From contig NZ_CP012549.1 in NCBI RefSeq assembly GCF_025319965.1, positions 1,178,001-1,242,000 on the forward strand: a stretch of 64,000 bases of DNA, written 5' to 3'. Position 1 is the stretch's first letter. Each line of letters begins with the position of its first letter. Source of the stretch: Campylobacter sp. RM16187 (GTDB lineage: Bacteria; Campylobacterota; Campylobacteria; Campylobacterales; Campylobacteraceae). The translations under genes were made by a program, and so were the position numbers. Below, piece after piece: positions 28,844-36,928 of the stretch. The notes under the pieces were generated by a model. That model saw only the letters and a list, made by a program, of their open reading frames with translations, did not search any database and was not told where the DNA came from.

Positions 28844-29097
28844 TAGAGAAAATAAAATCTTTTTTAGATGGGCTTGATGAATACTATCAAGCCCCTTATA
28901 GAAGCGCGCTAACAAAGAGTTATCAAGAAGAAAATGATTTTTTTATGCTGATGGCTTTTGCTGAAAGCCTTGGTGTGCAAAACCCTGCAAGCTTTTACAC
29001 AATGGAGCTTTTGCCATTTTTACTAGAAGAATTTCACGCATGGCATAAAAGAATGGGCATGCAACACTCCCCGATAGAGCATTTCGGATGTTGCTAG
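28840..29097 (+). CDS. Small cory-CC-star-type protein with C-terminal Cys-Cys
   Basis: An 85-residue soluble protein starting MIEKIKSFLDGLDEYYQAPY and ending EHFGCC, so the last two residues are cysteines (C84, C85). I start it at the ATG overlapping the cstA stop. A longer in-frame reading upstream would overlap cstA by 79 bp and is less likely. It resembles the family named cory-CC-star, found beside CstA-like transporters and ArsA ATPases. E. coli YbdD/YjiX, next to CstA and BtsT, also end in Cys-Cys. Its function is unknown; thiol or metal chemistry at the tail is an inference. Confidence 0.78.
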   Translation: MIEKIKSFLDGLDEYYQAPYRSALTKSYQEENDFFMLMAFAESLGVQNPASFYTMELLPFLLEEFHAWHKRMGMQHSPIEHFGCC

Positions 29098-30056
29098 AAT
29101 CTATCACACCTATAATCTTTGTCGGCGGAAAAGGTGGCGTGGGCAAAACCACCATATCATCATCTATAGCTTCAAAACTAGCAAATTTAGGCAAAAAAAC
29201 TCTAATCATATCAACAGATCCGGCCCATAGCCTATCTGACGCACTAAGCGTAAAACTTAGCGACAAAATAGTAAATGTAAGCTCAAATTTAGACGCTCTT
29301 GAGCTAAATCCTGATGAAATAGCAAATGAACACTTTAAAAATATAGAGGAGACTCTAAAGGGCTACGCAAAGCCGGAGATGTTTCCTAAAATAAAAGAGC
29401 ATTTAGAGCTATCAAAAGAGACTCCAGGCGCACAAGAAGCGGCTCTTTTAGAAAAAATTTGCTCTCTTTTAGTTGAACGAAAAAATTATGAGCATATAAT
29501 CTTTGATACTGCGCCTACGGGGCATACAATTAGACTTTTAGCTATGCCTAGCGTAATGTCGGCTTGGACCGAAGGACTAATGAAGCATCAAAAAAAGCGC
29601 GACGAGGTAGCTGAAGCGGCAAAAGTATTTTGGAAAAATAAACCCGAATATGAATTTAACCCATTTACCCCAAGCAAAGAAATGAGATGGAAAAAAGCCG
29701 TAGCAAAGCTAGAAGAGAGAAAAAGCCTATTTTTAAGAGCAAATGAAATTTTACAAGATATAAATTTAACATCAATATATCTTGTGATGATACCGGAAGC
29801 ATTGCCACTTTATGAGACTTTAAGAGCTCACGAGACTCTTAAAAAATTTTCTATCAATGTGGGTGGAATTTTTATAAATCAAATAATACCAAAAGAACAA
29901 AATAGCGATTTTTGGCAAAATAGAGTTAATAGACAGATTGAAATTTTATCTCAATTAAATAAAAATCTTCCGAATACAAAAAAAATACAAGTAAAGCTAA
30001 GTTCAAAAGATTTAAGAGGCATAGAAGAGCTTAAAAATATAAATTTTGAATTTTAA
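29088..30056 (+). CDS. ArsA/GET3-like ATPase
   Basis: A 322-residue single-domain P-loop ATPase of the ArsA/TRC40/GET3 group. The deviant Walker A GGKGGVGKTT is at residues 13-22, switch I is around STDPAHSLSDAL (about 42-53), and the family box DTAPTGHTIRLLAMP is at about 140-154. Relatives deliver arsenite to ArsB pumps or tail-anchored proteins to membranes. There is no arsenic gene nearby. The 10-bp overlap with the CC-tail gene and coupling to cstA point instead to a role with that transporter. Confidence 0.87.
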   Translation: MLLESITPIIFVGGKGGVGKTTISSSIASKLANLGKKTLIISTDPAHSLSDALSVKLSDKIVNVSSNLDALELNPDEIANEHFKNIEETLKGYAKPEMFPKIKEHLELSKETPGAQEAALLEKICSLLVERKNYEHIIFDTAPTGHTIRLLAMPSVMSAWTEGLMKHQKKRDEVAEAAKVFWKNKPEYEFNPFTPSKEMRWKKAVAKLEERKSLFLRANEILQDINLTSIYLVMIPEALPLYETLRAHETLKKFSINVGGIFINQIIPKEQNSDFWQNRVNRQIEILSQLNKNLPNTKKIQVKLSSKDLRGIEELKNINFEF

Positions 30057-30061
30057 AGAGA

Positions 30062-30088
30062 TTAGCCGTACCTATTTGGCACGGCTAA
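30062..30088. terminator. Bidirectional terminator between the ArsA-like gene and the rhodanese gene
   Basis: TTAGCCGT (30062-30069) pairs with ACGGCTAA (30081-30088). The stem is extended by CC/GG with one mismatch, and the loop is small. It lies in the 38-bp gap between convergent genes. Confidence 0.65.
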
Positions 30089-30094
30089 GATTTA

Positions 30095-31315
30095 TTACCA
30101 GTCAGTTGGATCTAATGGCTCGTTTGGAGTAAATGTACATTCTTTACCTTTGCATTTTACTGTCGCATCGATATATAGGCCTTTTTCAAAGCCTCCTTTT
30201 TTAGCCTTTCCATAAGCTTCAAGAGAGCGTCCACCTGCAGAGCAGTGGAATATCACATATGTGTCTGGAAGTTTAGACAAAAATGCCTTTGTATCATTCT
30301 CTTCAATAGATATATGTAAAGAGCCGGGTACAAATCCAGCAGCTCTCTCTTCGCTTCTTCTTACGTCAACTATTGTTACGCCGGCCGGAAGTTTTTTATA
30401 GTTTTCCACAAACCAAGCGCCGTCTACAGAACCCTCATCTAGTCCTTTTTTAATAGGCCCCATAAACGGTTTACTTAATTTTGTTACAGCTCCGCCTATA
30501 GCGGCTTTCTCCTCTCCGCCTTTAGTAGTCTTTAACCCAGCTTGCTTCCATGCAGGAAGACCAGCTGAGTAGTTAGAAACTTTTGTATAACCTAGCGAAA
30601 CCAGTTTTTGAGCCACTACATGAGATTTTTTGCAGTCATATCCTTGGCAAAATGTTATTACAGGAGTATTCTTATCTGTTGGAAAACGTCCCATAAGAGT
30701 AGGGATGTCTGTGTCATTTATAGATATAGCTCCAGGTATAGACTCGGCTAAAAATTTAGCATAAGGTCTAGCATCTATCAACAGTGCTCCGTTGGCATCA
30801 AATGCGTTTTTAACGACAGACGTACTAACTTCTATATAGTCTTTTTTGGACCACTCAGGATAGCCTGCTTGATACAGTTTTACATTTTTGTATCCAGCCT
30901 CTTTTAACATCGCCGCTACTTTAGGACTCTTTGCGCAATCCCAGCCTTGGCAAAATACTATTATCTCTTTATCTTTTGGAGTGCCATCTATTCTCTTTAC
31001 GTGATCTTTAAAGTCCGTATCGTGAATTTGAATACTAGAAGGTATTGTTCCAGCGTTATAGTGCCTGTCAGGTCTTGCATCTATAAACAAAGCCTCGGTC
31101 GCACCTCTCATACCGCTACCTAGTTTGCTTCTAGTATATTTATAATCAACTACTTCAAGCTTATGCTTGTTTATTAAAGATTGAACAGCCTCTGTAGGCT
31201 TAGTCGCTATAGCTTGTGCGGCTACAGAAGATGACATAGTCGATGTGCCAGTTGCGCAACCGGTTAATAATAAAGCCGCACCGAGTGCAATAGCACCAAC
31301 AAATTTTAAACGCAT
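30095..31315 (-). CDS. Lipoprotein with three rhodanese domains
   Basis: A 406-residue protein with a lipobox (LLLTGC, acyl cysteine C20). Three rhodanese-like domains follow: about 40-160 with FCQGWDCAKS (C122, C127), about 170-260 with FCQGYDCKKS (C223, C228), and about 305-390 with FHCSAGGRS (C358). The first two loops read CQGxDCxKS, longer than the usual CRxGxR and with a second cysteine; the third is nearer canonical. Two more cysteines near the end (CKGKEC) add a pair. It probably binds or transfers sulfane sulfur in the periplasm for the SQR-like neighbour (gap 43 bp). Confidence 0.88.
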   Translation of the reverse strand: MRLKFVGAIALGAALLLTGCATGTSTMSSSVAAQAIATKPTEAVQSLINKHKLEVVDYKYTRSKLGSGMRGATEALFIDARPDRHYNAGTIPSSIQIHDTDFKDHVKRIDGTPKDKEIIVFCQGWDCAKSPKVAAMLKEAGYKNVKLYQAGYPEWSKKDYIEVSTSVVKNAFDANGALLIDARPYAKFLAESIPGAISINDTDIPTLMGRFPTDKNTPVITFCQGYDCKKSHVVAQKLVSLGYTKVSNYSAGLPAWKQAGLKTTKGGEEKAAIGGAVTKLSKPFMGPIKKGLDEGSVDGAWFVENYKKLPAGVTIVDVRRSEERAAGFVPGSLHISIEENDTKAFLSKLPDTYVIFHCSAGGRSLEAYGKAKKGGFEKGLYIDATVKCKGKECTFTPNEPLDPTDW

Positions 31316-31358
31316 ATATTCTCCTTTTTTTAAATAATATTTTTATGTTTTACTTTAT

Positions 31359-32825
31359 TTAAATTCTTCCCGGAAGCATTCCGTGATATATCATTGGTTT
31401 CATTAGGTAAACTTTAAGTAACCACATTAGCCAACGCTCCTGCGTAGGATCAAGCGGGAATGAAGGCGCAGGCTTGCCAGACCAGTCAAATTCCGCAAAC
31501 ATAACAGTGCCTATGCTTGTTATAAACGGACAAACAGTGTATCCGTCATAAGCTGCAGGCAGTTTATCTTTTTTCTCCATTACAGCTATTAGATTATCAA
31601 CAACAACATGGTATTGTTTTCTAGCGCTTCCACCTGTCTTTCCTAAAGGAACGGCAGCGCAATCTCCTATCACAAACACATTGGGATATTTTATATGCTG
31701 AAGCGTCTCTTTATGGGCAGGAACCCAACTAGCAGGTGAACCTAGTGGAGATTTGCCTACCGCATCGGGGGCTTTTTGAGGCGGTACTATATGTAGGAAA
31801 TCAAATTTCTTAGTGATTCTCTCAGTTTTTTTGATCATCTCATACTCTTCTAAATCTTTATCCCACTCACCCTTTTCCATCCAAGTTTTTTCAAGAGTTG
31901 CAACTCTATTTTCAGTATCAACGGCAACAAGCCTTGTTTTAAAATCCCACTTAAAATCACGCTCTTTATATTGTTTTTCAATGGCCTCGGCATATTCTGG
32001 AACGCTAAATAATTTATCGCTATTCGTATAAAATAGCATCTCTACCTTATCTCTAACTCCAGCTTTTTTTATTAGATCGTGAGCGATATACATTATTTTT
32101 TTAGGAGCGCCACCGCATTTAATGGCTGTAGGAGAGTCTGTAAATATAAGCTGCAGCTTCTCGCCTCCTTTTATTTCTTTGGCTTGTTTTATGATATCTT
32201 GGATTCCTTCATAAGTATCCACGGAACCATCTGCAAAATAAAGAGAATATACGCCATTTTTACCTATTTTTTTGCGAACGACATCGCTATTGCCTAGGGT
32301 TGTTATCTCACCTTCCAATCCTTCAATAGCACCGTAGTTAAGAGTAACGCCCATAGCCACAACAAGATAGTCGTATAAAACTTCACTTCCATCTTCTAAA
32401 ATTACTTTGTTGTTATCCGGATCAAAATTTTTAGCGGCTTTTTGTATCCACTTAGCGTCTTTTGGCATATAATCTTTTGTCTGATATATAATATCGTCTT
32501 TCTTATAAACACCTGCGGCGATAAGAGTCTGTCCAGCTTGATAAGATACCGAAATAGGATTAGGCTCTACAATAGTTACGTCTGGATTCTTTAGCTTTTT
32601 GCAAAGCTTTGCAGCCGTAGCAATTCCTGACAATCCACCTCCAACTATTACGATTTTACCTGTTGCAGAAGAAGCTTCGGCATTTGTAGGGGCTACCGTA
32701 TTTGCAAACACACCAGCAGCTACAGGGGACATCGCTATAAGTTTCATCGCATCACGACGACTTATCTTATGACCCTCTTTCTCAAGTTCTTCAAGAACCT
32801 CATCAATAATCTTGTTTGAGTCCAT
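31359..32825 (-). CDS. Tat-exported sulfide:quinone oxidoreductase / FCSD-like flavoprotein
   Basis: A 488-residue FAD enzyme. The N-terminus carries a twin-arginine signal (SRRDAMKLIAM, R23-R24). The FAD dinucleotide-fold motif is IVGGGLSGIATA (about 60-71) and the second FAD motif is VFVIGDCA (about 383-390). Cysteines C237 (IKCGGAPKKI) and C432 (YTVCPFIT) sit where SQR has its redox-active pair. The enzyme would oxidise sulfide to sulfane sulfur, passing electrons to quinone or a cytochrome. It lies upstream of the triple-rhodanese lipoprotein. SQR versus FCSD cannot be settled by eye. Confidence 0.85.
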   Translation of the reverse strand: MDSNKIIDEVLEELEKEGHKISRRDAMKLIAMSPVAAGVFANTVAPTNAEASSATGKIVIVGGGLSGIATAAKLCKKLKNPDVTIVEPNPISVSYQAGQTLIAAGVYKKDDIIYQTKDYMPKDAKWIQKAAKNFDPDNNKVILEDGSEVLYDYLVVAMGVTLNYGAIEGLEGEITTLGNSDVVRKKIGKNGVYSLYFADGSVDTYEGIQDIIKQAKEIKGGEKLQLIFTDSPTAIKCGGAPKKIMYIAHDLIKKAGVRDKVEMLFYTNSDKLFSVPEYAEAIEKQYKERDFKWDFKTRLVAVDTENRVATLEKTWMEKGEWDKDLEEYEMIKKTERITKKFDFLHIVPPQKAPDAVGKSPLGSPASWVPAHKETLQHIKYPNVFVIGDCAAVPLGKTGGSARKQYHVVVDNLIAVMEKKDKLPAAYDGYTVCPFITSIGTVMFAEFDWSGKPAPSFPLDPTQERWLMWLLKVYLMKPMIYHGMLPGRI

Positions 32826-32901
32826 AAAGCGCTCCTTTGAGTTAATATTTATTTTAAATTTTTATATTTTAAAATTTTAGATTACACTAATATTTTAAGA
32901 A

Positions 32902-32907
32902 AGTATA
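32902..32907 (-). promoter_or_regulatory. Putative -10 for the SQR-rhodanese operon
   Basis: AGTATA on the + strand is TATACT on minus, within TTATACT, about 77 bp before the SQR-like start. The palindrome at 32934-32956 would be centred about 50 bp upstream of the resulting start point. Confidence 0.4.
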
Positions 32908-32933
32908 AAATTGTATCATTATGTTATTTGATT

Positions 32934-32956
32934 AATATGTGATATAGTCACATATT
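32934..32956. promoter_or_regulatory. 23-bp palindrome in the divergent SQR/cysteine-protein promoter region
   Basis: AATATGTGA (32934-32942) and TCACATATT (32948-32956) are perfect inverted arms with a 5-bp spacer. It resembles a CRP/FNR-type TGTGA...TCACA site, but that needs a 6-bp spacer, so another dimeric regulator is possible. It lies about 88 bp upstream of the + gene start and about 110 bp upstream of the SQR-like start. Confidence 0.6.
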
Positions 32957-33044
32957 ATTTACTAAATATTAAGATATGATTTCATACTCAAAATTTAAGT
33001 TTTTATCTTAAAATAAACAACTAAAATATATTTAAGGAGAAAAT

Positions 33045-33416
33045 ATGTTCTTAAACAAAAAAACATCAGCTTCAATGCTAACAAAGTTTGCATCCATAGC
33101 ATTTGCCGCCCTAGTTGGTCTAAGCTTAACAGTAAGTAGCGCTTCAGCCGATCATGCGCGCGGACAAAAGCTATATCTTAAATTTATGAAAGACGCTACC
33201 GGTATAAAAGGTGATGCGTTTGCAGCTCAGCACACTATAGCCGAGTGGAAGAATCTTTGTTCAAACGAAGGTGCAGGATTTATAGATGAATATTCTAAAA
33301 AATATCCAAATGCAGCAGATTTCTTAAAAGGTCCTCAATTTAAGAAATTTCAGCCTGACATCTGCGATTTTGTGATCCACTACGCAAAAGATAGCGGCAA
33401 CGTACCTTCTTGCTAA
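33045..33416 (+). CDS. Small periplasmic cysteine-containing protein divergent from SQR
   Basis: A 123-residue protein with a signal peptide (about 1-36, SSASA before DHARG). The mature protein of about 87 residues begins DHARGQKLYLKFMKD, which recalls the start of class I c-type cytochromes, but it has no CxxCH heme site. Three cysteines remain at C72, C107 and C123, the last being the C-terminal residue. A sulfur carrier, or a cytochrome relative that lost its heme, is possible. A divergent promoter region links it to the SQR/rhodanese operon and a strong terminator follows. Confidence 0.75.
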   Translation: MFLNKKTSASMLTKFASIAFAALVGLSLTVSSASADHARGQKLYLKFMKDATGIKGDAFAAQHTIAEWKNLCSNEGAGFIDEYSKKYPNAADFLKGPQFKKFQPDICDFVIHYAKDSGNVPSC

Positions 33417-33425
33417 TTTAAATTT

Positions 33426-33453
33426 AAAGGAGCGAAGCTAAGCGCTCCTTTTT
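33426..33453 (+). terminator. Terminator after the small periplasmic protein gene
   Basis: AAAGGAGCG (33426-33434) and CGCTCCTTT (33443-33451) form a perfect 9-bp stem with an 8-nt loop and a T5 run (33449-33453). The T run overlaps the stop codon region of the convergent ABC-F gene. Confidence 0.8.
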
Positions 33454-35389
33454 AACTATCCAAATTTTCAGCGATTTCTAAAACTTCAAAATACTCTTCT
33501 TCTAAAATTTTAAGCTCTTTTTTAGCCGCTTCAAGCTCTTCATAAAGCTTTGTTAGTCCTATTTTCTGATAGGCATTTGGATCGCTAAGTCCTTCGTTTA
33601 GCTTTGAAATTTGAGCCTCTAAAGCAGCGATTTTATCAGGGTGATTTTGCAAAATTTGATTTTCTTTATAGCTTAGTTTTCTGCTTTTACTCTTTTGTTT
33701 TTCGGCTAAATTTTCGCTATCCGCACTCATCTGAGCTTCAAATTTATCAAGCTCGTTAAGCTCGTCTTCAAGCTCAAGATAGACGCTGTATTCTTGGTGC
33801 ACAACTTCGATTTTAGTGCCCTCAAAAGCCCAAAGCTTGGATGAAATTTTATCCACAAAATACCTATCGTGACTAACTAGCAAGATAGCGCCTTCAAAGC
33901 TTTGCAAGTAGTCTTCTAAGATATTTATAGTAGCTATATCAAGGTCGTTTGTCGGCTCATCAAGCACGAGCACATCATATTCGCCTGTAAAAAGTAGCGC
34001 TAACGCGACGCGGTTTTTCTCGCCGCCGCTTAGCACGCCGATAGGCTTATCCAAAAACTCCTTTGGAAACAAAAAATTTTTAAGATAGCCGTAAACGTGC
34101 ATATTTTTCCCGCGCACCTGCACTCTATCGCCACCGTTTGGGCAAAAGACTTCGATCAGGCTCTTTTCATCGCTTAGAGCACTTCTTGCCTGATCAAAGT
34201 AGCCGATCCTAACATCACCGCGCTTTATCTCGCCGCCGCTTGGTTTATCAAGTCCAAGCAAAATTTTTAGCAAGGTGCTCTTACCGCTTCCGTTTCGCCC
34301 GACTATGGCGATACGCTCGCCTTGCAAAACTCGCGTATCAAATTTTTCAAACAGCACCTTACTGCCAACGCTCTTGCTTAAATTTTTAATCTCAAACAGC
34401 ATTTTCTTGCGGTTTGTCGAGTGAGTTTGGTTGAAATTTTTGCTTGCGCGCTCAAGCTCAAGTCTTACTCTTCGTATGACGCCCGGATTTTTCTTAGCCT
34501 CCTCACGCATCTGCATTACGCGCTCTTTGCGCCCTTCGTTGCGCTTTAGCCTTGCTTTGACACCTCGCCTTAACCACTCCTCTTCGCTTTTAAGCTGTTT
34601 TAGCAAGGTCTCGTGAGATTTGGCCAAAGAGAGTAAAATTTCCTCTTTTTTGGCTAAGTAGTTAGCATATCCGCCCTCAAAACTACGAAGCTTGCCATCT
34701 TCAACTTCAACACTCCTAGTCGCCAAAGCGTCGATAAAATAGCGATCATGGCTTATAAATACAATGGTTTGCTTCGAGCTTTTAAGCATCTCTTCAAGAA
34801 AGCGCACCATATAGACATCAAGGTGGTTTGTCGGTTCATCAAGCAATAGCACATCGGGCTTTTTAAGTATGAGCGCACCGAGTGCCACACGCCGAATTTC
34901 GCCACCGCTAAGGCTACAAACCGCCCTATCCTCATACTCTTTTAACTTAAATTCGACCAAAACCTGCTCGATCTTTCGCTCAATCTGCCAGCCGTCTTTT
35001 GCCTCGATAAATTTTATAAGCTCATCTTGTCTAGCATGAAGCTCTTTGTCATTTGGTCTATTTGCAAGCTTTTCAAGAACCGCTGCATATTCCTCTCTAG
35101 CGTCAAATATCTCCTTAAGCTCTAAATTTAGCGTCTCTTTTACGCTTGCGCCTTCGCTGAAATTTGGATTTTGCGCGAGCATCTCAACCTTTATGCCGTT
35201 TTGCACTACGCGCCTGCCGACATCAGGCTCATAGCTTCCTGCCACAAGCTTCATTAGCGTGCTTTTTCCGCTTCCGTTTTTACCTATGATAGCGATTATC
35301 TCGCGCTCATTTACGCTAAAATTTACCTGATTTAATATCTCGTTTGGACCAAATTTTTTACTTACATCTATTAGATCGACTAACGCCAC
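33452..35389 (-). CDS. ABC-F family ATPase (Uup/Ettlike)
   Basis: A 645-residue ABC-F protein with two ABC modules and no membrane segments. Walker A is GKNGSGKST in the first and GRNGSGKST in the second, signature SLSGGE and VLSGGE, Walker B LLLDEPTNHLD and LVLDEPTNDLD. A linker of about 80 residues rich in charge joins them, and the last ~90 residues form a coiled coil typical of Uup. ABC-F proteins act on the ribosome and some protect from antibiotics. The gene starts 12 bp after the NSS transporter gene upstream. Confidence 0.93.
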   Translation of the reverse strand: MALVDLIDVSKKFGPNEILNQVNFSVNEREIIAIIGKNGSGKSTLMKLVAGSYEPDVGRRVVQNGIKVEMLAQNPNFSEGASVKETLNLELKEIFDAREEYAAVLEKLANRPNDKELHARQDELIKFIEAKDGWQIERKIEQVLVEFKLKEYEDRAVCSLSGGEIRRVALGALILKKPDVLLLDEPTNHLDVYMVRFLEEMLKSSKQTIVFISHDRYFIDALATRSVEVEDGKLRSFEGGYANYLAKKEEILLSLAKSHETLLKQLKSEEEWLRRGVKARLKRNEGRKERVMQMREEAKKNPGVIRRVRLELERASKNFNQTHSTNRKKMLFEIKNLSKSVGSKVLFEKFDTRVLQGERIAIVGRNGSGKSTLLKILLGLDKPSGGEIKRGDVRIGYFDQARSALSDEKSLIEVFCPNGGDRVQVRGKNMHVYGYLKNFLFPKEFLDKPIGVLSGGEKNRVALALLFTGEYDVLVLDEPTNDLDIATINILEDYLQSFEGAILLVSHDRYFVDKISSKLWAFEGTKIEVVHQEYSVYLELEDELNELDKFEAQMSADSENLAEKQKSKSRKLSYKENQILQNHPDKIAALEAQISKLNEGLSDPNAYQKIGLTKLYEELEAAKKELKILEEEYFEVLEIAENLDS

Positions 35390-35401
35390 AAAAAGCCTTG
35401 A

Positions 35402-36715
35402 TTAAAATGAAATTTGCTTACTAAGCGCAATTATACAAAGTGTAAGAGCCATCGGCACATAAACATATCTACCTATGCTATACCAAAGATCACCCTGCTT
35501 TTTAGCTGCGCCCATGTTTATCTCATCCATAATCTCATCTTTTTTTATTATCCAAAACCAAGATACCGCTCCGATAACCGCTCCGATTGGAATAATATAG
35601 ATAGAGACAAAATCCATCCAAGGCCCCCAGCTTGATATAGCCTCCATATTTACGCCTATTCCAAAACATATTACACAAAGAGCTATCAGCATAGGAGCGC
35701 GCTTAATATTTGGAAATTTGTGCATGATAGATTCCGCTACCGCTTCAAACATATTTTGCAAAGAGCTAATGCCTCCAAAGATTACAGCAGTAAATAAAAT
35801 AATGGCAAAAATTTGTCCACCAGGCATATCTTGTAAAATTTTAGGAAGTGTTACGAAAAGTAGCCCTGGTCCTGCCGCAGGATCCATTTTGTAAGCAAAA
35901 ACAGCAGGTATCATCACAAGCGCTGCAACAAGTGCGGCGATAGTATCAAAAATAGCCGTCTTTTTAGCAGAATCTACAACATCCTCTTGTTTAGAAAGAT
36001 AAGCGCCATAAACTATCATTCCAGAACCCGTAATAGAAAGCGAGAAAAATGCTTGTCCCATCGCTGCAACCCAAACCATAGGATCGCCTAGCTTAGCCCA
36101 ATCGCCTTTAAATATAAATTTATACCCCTCAAAAGCACCGTCAAACATGGCTACTCTAATCGCCAAAATAAAAAATAGTATGAAAAATAGAGGCATCATA
36201 ATTTTGTTTGTTTTTTCTATACTTTTAGCTCCGAAAAATAGAGTAAAAAGTGTGCCTGCAACAACTATAAAGTGAAAAGGAACTACCGAGTAACTACTTA
36301 ACGCGAAAGATTCAAACCATGTATTTGTATCAACACTCATTAAAGAGCCTGTTACCGCTTGAAACAAGGCCTTTAAAACATAAGCGATAATGACAGCATA
36401 GCCTATTGCTATACACATAGATCCTGCAAGAGGTATCCAGCCTACGATCTTGCCTATTTTTCCAAGTCCACGAGTATTAAATGCAAATTCGTAAGAGCCT
36501 AATGTGCCTGTTTTAGCACGTCTTCCTATGGCATACTCAGCAGAAAGACCAACATAAGAAAATATGGCAACAAAAAATAGATATATGAGCAAAAATGCCC
36601 CACCGCCATTTGTGCCGACCTTGTAAGGGAAGCCCCATACGTTAGCCATACCTACGGCAGATCCGACGCAGGCTATAATAAATGCCCAGCGAGAGGTGAA
36701 ACTTTTCTTTTCCAT
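35402..36715 (-). CDS. NSS-family sodium-dependent transporter
   Basis: A 437-residue LeuT-fold transporter. Its N-terminus reads FTSRWAFIIACVGSAVGMANVWGFPYKVGTNGGG, the NSS TM1 sodium-site signature. It differs from the NSS at 21297-22670 (WGFPY rather than WRFPY) and is therefore a separate paralogue with an unknown amino-acid substrate. It probably shares a transcript with the ABC-F gene 12 bp downstream. Confidence 0.9.
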   Translation of the reverse strand: MEKKSFTSRWAFIIACVGSAVGMANVWGFPYKVGTNGGGAFLLIYLFFVAIFSYVGLSAEYAIGRRAKTGTLGSYEFAFNTRGLGKIGKIVGWIPLAGSMCIAIGYAVIIAYVLKALFQAVTGSLMSVDTNTWFESFALSSYSVVPFHFIVVAGTLFTLFFGAKSIEKTNKIMMPLFFILFFILAIRVAMFDGAFEGYKFIFKGDWAKLGDPMVWVAAMGQAFFSLSITGSGMIVYGAYLSKQEDVVDSAKKTAIFDTIAALVAALVMIPAVFAYKMDPAAGPGLLFVTLPKILQDMPGGQIFAIILFTAVIFGGISSLQNMFEAVAESIMHKFPNIKRAPMLIALCVICFGIGVNMEAISSWGPWMDFVSIYIIPIGAVIGAVSWFWIIKKDEIMDEINMGAAKKQGDLWYSIGRYVYVPMALTLCIIALSKQISF

Positions 36716-36874
36716 TTTTTACATCCATTAAGTTGAAGATTTTAAAAATTATACTTAAGTAAACTAATAAGAAAATTATATTAGCTATTATTATAAAATA
36801 TTTGAAAAAGACTAAAAGCAAGGCTTTTATCTTCGGTTTTATGAAATATAAATTCTATTAAATTTATATTCTGA

Positions 36875-36880
36875 TATAAT
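36875..36880 (+). promoter_or_regulatory. -10 box for the MATE gene
   Basis: TATAAT, 49 bp before the MATE start in a 213-bp divergent gap; no -35 or operator stands out. Confidence 0.45.
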
Positions 36881-36928
36881 CAACCGTTATTTTTAGAAAT
36901 CTTACGCATATATCAAAAGAGAAACTTT

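Noticed and set aside
29088-30056. Arsenite efflux ATPase (ArsA) role
   Set aside because: No arsB, arsR or arsC nearby; the coupling to cstA suggests another role.
32934-32956. Classical CRP site
   Set aside because: The half-sites match TGTGA/TCACA but the spacer is 5 bp rather than 6.
33045-33416. c-type cytochrome
   Set aside because: No CxxCH motif occurs in the mature protein.
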